From assembly GCA_018241225.1 (NCBI GenBank), contig JAFEEG010000024.1, positions 1-64,000 on the forward strand: a stretch of 64,000 nucleotides of DNA, in the 5' to 3' direction. Source of the stretch: Pseudomonadota bacterium (GTDB lineage: Bacteria; Pseudomonadota; Gammaproteobacteria; Burkholderiales; Burkholderiaceae_C). The notes below the pieces were generated by a model, which saw only the letters and a program-made list of their open reading frames with translations, did no database searches and was not told the DNA's origin. The translations under genes were made by a program, and so were the position numbers. Shown one piece after another: positions 62,201 through 64,000 of the stretch. Position 1 is the first letter of the stretch; the number at the start of each line of letters is the position of its first letter.

Positions 62201-63951
62201 CCGCGCTCTCCGGTGCCATCAGCGGCGGTGGCTTTCTCACCAAGAACGGCAGCGGCACGCTCACGTTGAGCGGCGCCAACAACTACACCGGTGCCACCAA
62301 CGTTGCAGCGGGCACGCTGCGCGCCGGCGCGGCCAACACCTTCAGCGCGGGCTCGGGGCATGTCGTGGCCACTGGCGCCGCGCTGGACCTGGCCGGCTTC
62401 AGCCAGCGCATTGCGGGGCTGAACAACAGCGGCACGGTGTCGCTGCCGGGCAGCGCACCAGGCACCACGCTGACGGTGACCGGTGCCTACGTGGGCAACA
62501 ACGGCGTGCTGCGCCTGGGCACCGCGCTGGGCGACAGCGCCAGCGTGAGCGACCGGCTGGTGCTCAGCGGCGCGGCGGCATCGGCCAGCGGCCAGACCAC
62601 CGTGCAGATCACCCGGCTGGGCGGGCTGGGTGCGCTGACCAGCGGCAACGGCATCGAGATCATCCGTGCCGAGAACGGCGCCACCACCACCGCGCAGACC
62701 AGCAAGAATGCCTTCACGCTTGCAGGCGGCCATGTGGATGCCGGCGCCTACGAATACCGGCTGCGTGCGGGCGACGCCAGCGGCGCGGGCGAGAACTGGT
62801 ACCTGAGTTCGAACACGGACACAACGACGCCGACGACACCGACGACACCGACGACACCGACGACACCGACCACACCGACCACACCGACGACGCCCACCAC
62901 GCCAACCACTCCGACCACGCCAACAACGCCAACAACGCCCACCGAGCCGGAACAGGCGACGCAACCGCAGGCGCCGGCGCCCGCCGCCATTCCCACCTAC
63001 CGCGCCGAAGTGCCGCTGCTGGCCGCGCTGCCGTCGCAACTGCGCCAGGCCGACCTGGCCATGCTGGGCAACCTGCACCAGCGCATCGGCGACGACGACC
63101 CGCGCGACGTGTCGGCCGGTGCGCAGCGCCGCGCCTGGGCGCGCGTGCTGAGCAATGACATCGACATCCGCCAGGGCGGCGTGGCCAATGCGCAAAGCGA
63201 CGGGCGCCTCAGCGGCCTGCAGGCCGGCACCGACCTGCTGGCCATGGCCAACTGGCGTGCGGGCCTGTACGTGGGCCAGCTCGACGGCAACGTGTCGGTC
63301 AACGGCTTTGCCAGCGGCGTGCAGAACCTGGCCGTGGGCTACAACGACGTGCGCAACCAGTACCTGGGCGTCTATGGCACCTTCGCGAATGCCGGCGGCT
63401 TCTATGCCGACGCGGTGCTGCAGGGCGCGCGCCAGCGCATCCAGGCCACGCCGACGACCAACGCGCGCAGCGAGGGCAAGGGCCACAGCATGCTGGCCTC
63501 CATCGAGCTGGGCCAGTCCCTGGCAGTGGGTGGCAGTTGGAAGGTCGAGCCGCAGGTGCAACTGGTCTATCGCAGCCTCAGCCTGGACGACATGAGCATT
63601 TCGGGCGCGCAGGTGCAGCAGAACAACGAGAGCGACTGGGTTGGCCGCGCCGGCGTGCGAATCCGCGGTGCCATCGGCACCGGCGCCGGCCTGCTGCAAC
63701 CCTATGCGCGCGTGAACGCCTACCGCGCCTCCAGCGGCACCGATGTCGTTCGCTTCATCGGCCCGGCCGGCAGCACCGACATCAGCACGCCCACGGGCCA
63801 CACCACCTGGGAACTGGCAGCCGGCGCCACCTTGGCGTTGAGCTCCGCGGTGGACCTGTACGGCGAAATGGGGCAGCTGCATGCCTCGGGCGGCAACGAG
63901 GACGTGAGCAGCAGCGTGCAGGGCAGCGTGGGCTTGCGCGTTCGCTGGTAA
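59260..63951 (+). CDS. autotransporter adhesin (type Va with FHA-like N terminus)
   Basis: The 1563-residue protein has an extended signal peptide (ESPR) beginning NRIYRLVWNRALG, cleaved near AWALP at about residue 64. The next region (about 65-180) resembles the filamentous-hemagglutinin/TPS secretion domain (SANGQVLLSGTSGLLFGAGA). A repetitive beta-helix passenger with three PATR elements follows, then a TTP linker (62824-62940) and a C-terminal 12-strand barrel from about 63000 ending GLRVRW. The TTG start at 59260 has GGAG nine bases upstream; a GTG at 59236 would displace the ESPR. It is probably a surface adhesin. Confidence 0.92.
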   Translation: MNRIYRLVWNRALGVLQVVSETATGRGATAAAGGVVSGMRPRLRVLAAGILAALAGPMATTAWALPSFLTTYDISTMTVGPSLMIGQATPLGFATAGTFDLALNESVLINQPSSASATAIAASSSVIDGTLSANGQVLLSGTSGLLFGAGAQINVGGLVAGTLPPTSWIVDGNGAPLVVNVAVSGSTRAVVSNQGGAIQAAADGSVTLVGAGVINSGSITVDRGSINLVAADSGSASLANGIFTMGGPLQVAISPAVHNTGALTSNGGTITLQAAGDSKLFANTTMVQNSGVVTTHGGTVRMIAVGGDLSNTNIIDVSPASAAGAGGQVSMFTDGRAVVGGTVNAVSGDVSIDATSISLSADVSADRAQLKARGSGGMVQSSGALTIGSLSLDSQDDVTLISSGNAIGSLATSTVAGNLALSTTTAALTQTGALSVTGASSFTASKGDLTLTHASNHFGGAVSVNAVGNVALRSAGNLDMAGVGTGGSLSLVAGGVLSMSGQSIDVGAHDISLASNGGALLVGGALSGSRVSLTGLNAITLSSSVTASQQLSLDSSGAIIQAAGGLTAGVLNLNAGASVALSSIANNFGSLGDSTVVGSLHLATSGTLAQTGALSVGGMSTFYAAGSIDLGNARNNFDGAVTVNAGGGGVTLRSAGNLNVLGLAANGAVSLVAGGTLSLPAAAIDTGSNDLTLASNGGSLSVGQALSGNNVSLIAGSGMTVSAPVTAAQQLLLSPGATRVAYIDSRLQATTTLIDGGTVQVGTTGVNGGSIEGNIINNGTLAYARSDNVVVGGTITGSGPLVYTGGGRLELTAANGYLGQTQIAAGTLALTGAGSIASSSGVNLGSSAAVFDVSGAKAAQVAVSALSGATGGTVLLGAKALSVGAGNGNSAFYGTIGGVGGSLVKTGAGTLTLGGASTYDGGTELKQGRIDLGNANALGTGALAMDDGTTLGFAANGITLANDIRMMGTNDPVIDTGSFDAALSGAISGGGFLTKNGSGTLTLSGANNYTGATNVAAGTLRAGAANTFSAGSGHVVATGAALDLAGFSQRIAGLNNSGTVSLPGSAPGTTLTVTGAYVGNNGVLRLGTALGDSASVSDRLVLSGAAASASGQTTVQITRLGGLGALTSGNGIEIIRAENGATTTAQTSKNAFTLAGGHVDAGAYEYRLRAGDASGAGENWYLSSNTDTTTPTTPTTPTTPTTPTTPTTPTTPTTPTTPTTPTTPTTPTEPEQATQPQAPAPAAIPTYRAEVPLLAALPSQLRQADLAMLGNLHQRIGDDDPRDVSAGAQRRAWARVLSNDIDIRQGGVANAQSDGRLSGLQAGTDLLAMANWRAGLYVGQLDGNVSVNGFASGVQNLAVGYNDVRNQYLGVYGTFANAGGFYADAVLQGARQRIQATPTTNARSEGKGHSMLASIELGQSLAVGGSWKVEPQVQLVYRSLSLDDMSISGAQVQQNNESDWVGRAGVRIRGAIGTGAGLLQPYARVNAYRASSGTDVVRFIGPAGSTDISTPTGHTTWELAAGATLALSSAVDLYGEMGQLHASGGNEDVSSSVQGSVGLRVRW
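60403..61446 (+). repeat. two tandem ~180-residue passenger repeats in the adhesin
   Basis: Two consecutive units with a period of about 540 bp share TQTGALSV, the block around LRSAGNL, SLVAGG, LASNGG and ALSG. They are diverged duplicates within the beta-helix passenger. Confidence 0.55.
62824..62940 (+). repeat. 13 tandem 9-bp (Thr-Thr-Pro) repeats
   Basis: Thirteen 9-bp units, mostly ACG ACA CCG or its synonyms, encode a Thr-Thr-Pro linker between passenger and barrel. Four consecutive units are identical, so the array can expand or contract in frame. Confidence 0.92.
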
Positions 63952-63956
63952 AGAAC

Positions 63957-64000
63957 CTAGCGCTGCTCGCGCCGCCCCGCCTGCTTGGCTTTTTCCAGCA
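63957..64000 (-). CDS. partial 3' end of a gene continuing beyond the window
   Basis: On the minus strand the last codons read LEKAKQAGRREQR then TAG at 63959-63957. This basic C-terminal tail ends five bases from the convergent adhesin stop. Only 13 complete codons are visible, so no function can be assigned. Confidence 0.3.
   Translation of the reverse strand, partial: LEKAKQAGRREQR

Noticed and set aside
62824..62940. Possible CRISPR or minisatellite
   Set aside because: The repeats are contiguous 9-bp codon repeats within a coding frame with no spacers.
60019..63882. A very long open frame (over 1280 codons) antisense to the adhesin gene
   Set aside because: Low-complexity His/Arg/Ala-rich product with no domains; the adhesin frame on the other strand has signal peptide, repeats and barrel. 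High GC removes stops from shadow frames.

Overview
The window is high-GC DNA, almost entirely coding, with tightly packed genes, frequent ATGA and TGATG start/stop overlaps, and many LysR regulators divergent from small target operons. This style, together with the gene content (otsB-GH15-otsA, glmU and glmS with an Lrp gene, DUF6279 lipoprotein, LysR-DUF2917 pair, ESPR-type autotransporter), points to a Betaproteobacterium of the Comamonadaceae, most like Variovorax. The genus is an inference from gene content only. No rRNA, tRNA, phage, insertion sequence, plasmid or CRISPR features were seen.

Layout. 1-7.2 kb (minus strand): TetR regulator with a 39-aa membrane protein and an alpha/beta hydrolase, then the trehalose operon otsB-GH15-otsA, then cca. 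7.2-12 kb: an OmpW-like porin, then a GntR/FCD repressor divergent from a DUF3311-SSS symporter-amidohydrolase operon. 12-13.4 kb: an ECF41 sigma factor with its carboxymuconolactone-decarboxylase partner and a near-ideal ECF41 promoter. 13.4-17.4 kb: GST, MgtC-like protein, Slt-type lytic transglycosylase, 5-formyl-THF cyclo-ligase. 17.4-24.3 kb: one long minus-strand operon of a LacI repressor, an FAD-dependent oxidoreductase and a complete carbohydrate ABC transporter. 24.4-25.9 kb: LysR/DUF2917. 26-29 kb: three glycosyltransferases. 29-36.8 kb: glmU and glmS (UDP-GlcNAc synthesis) separated by deaminase, LysR, dioxygenase, esterase and Lrp genes. 36.8-38.6 kb: GT1 glycosyltransferase and TetR regulator. 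38.8-44.1 kb: a B-family (ba3-type) heme-copper oxidase operon with three multi-heme cytochromes c. 44-47.5 kb: UppP-type phosphatase, FetAB-like exporter and membrane proteins. 47.6-59.1 kb: four LysR, GNAT and Pirin-type genes, a large secreted nuclease and several transporters. 59.2-64 kb: a large autotransporter adhesin.

The most informative extra layer is regulatory DNA. Matched palindromes lie in front of nearly every local regulator: twin TetR sites, tandem GntR sites 22 bp apart, twin LacI sites 21 bp apart, an ECF41 promoter (TGTCACA, 16 bp, CGTC), a perfect 19-bp inverted repeat between a pirin and its LysR, and LysR-type dyads. A self-contained 28-codon transcription unit with its own palindrome and terminator lies at 48.67-48.88 kb. 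These sites were read by eye; strength and regulator assignment are inference.
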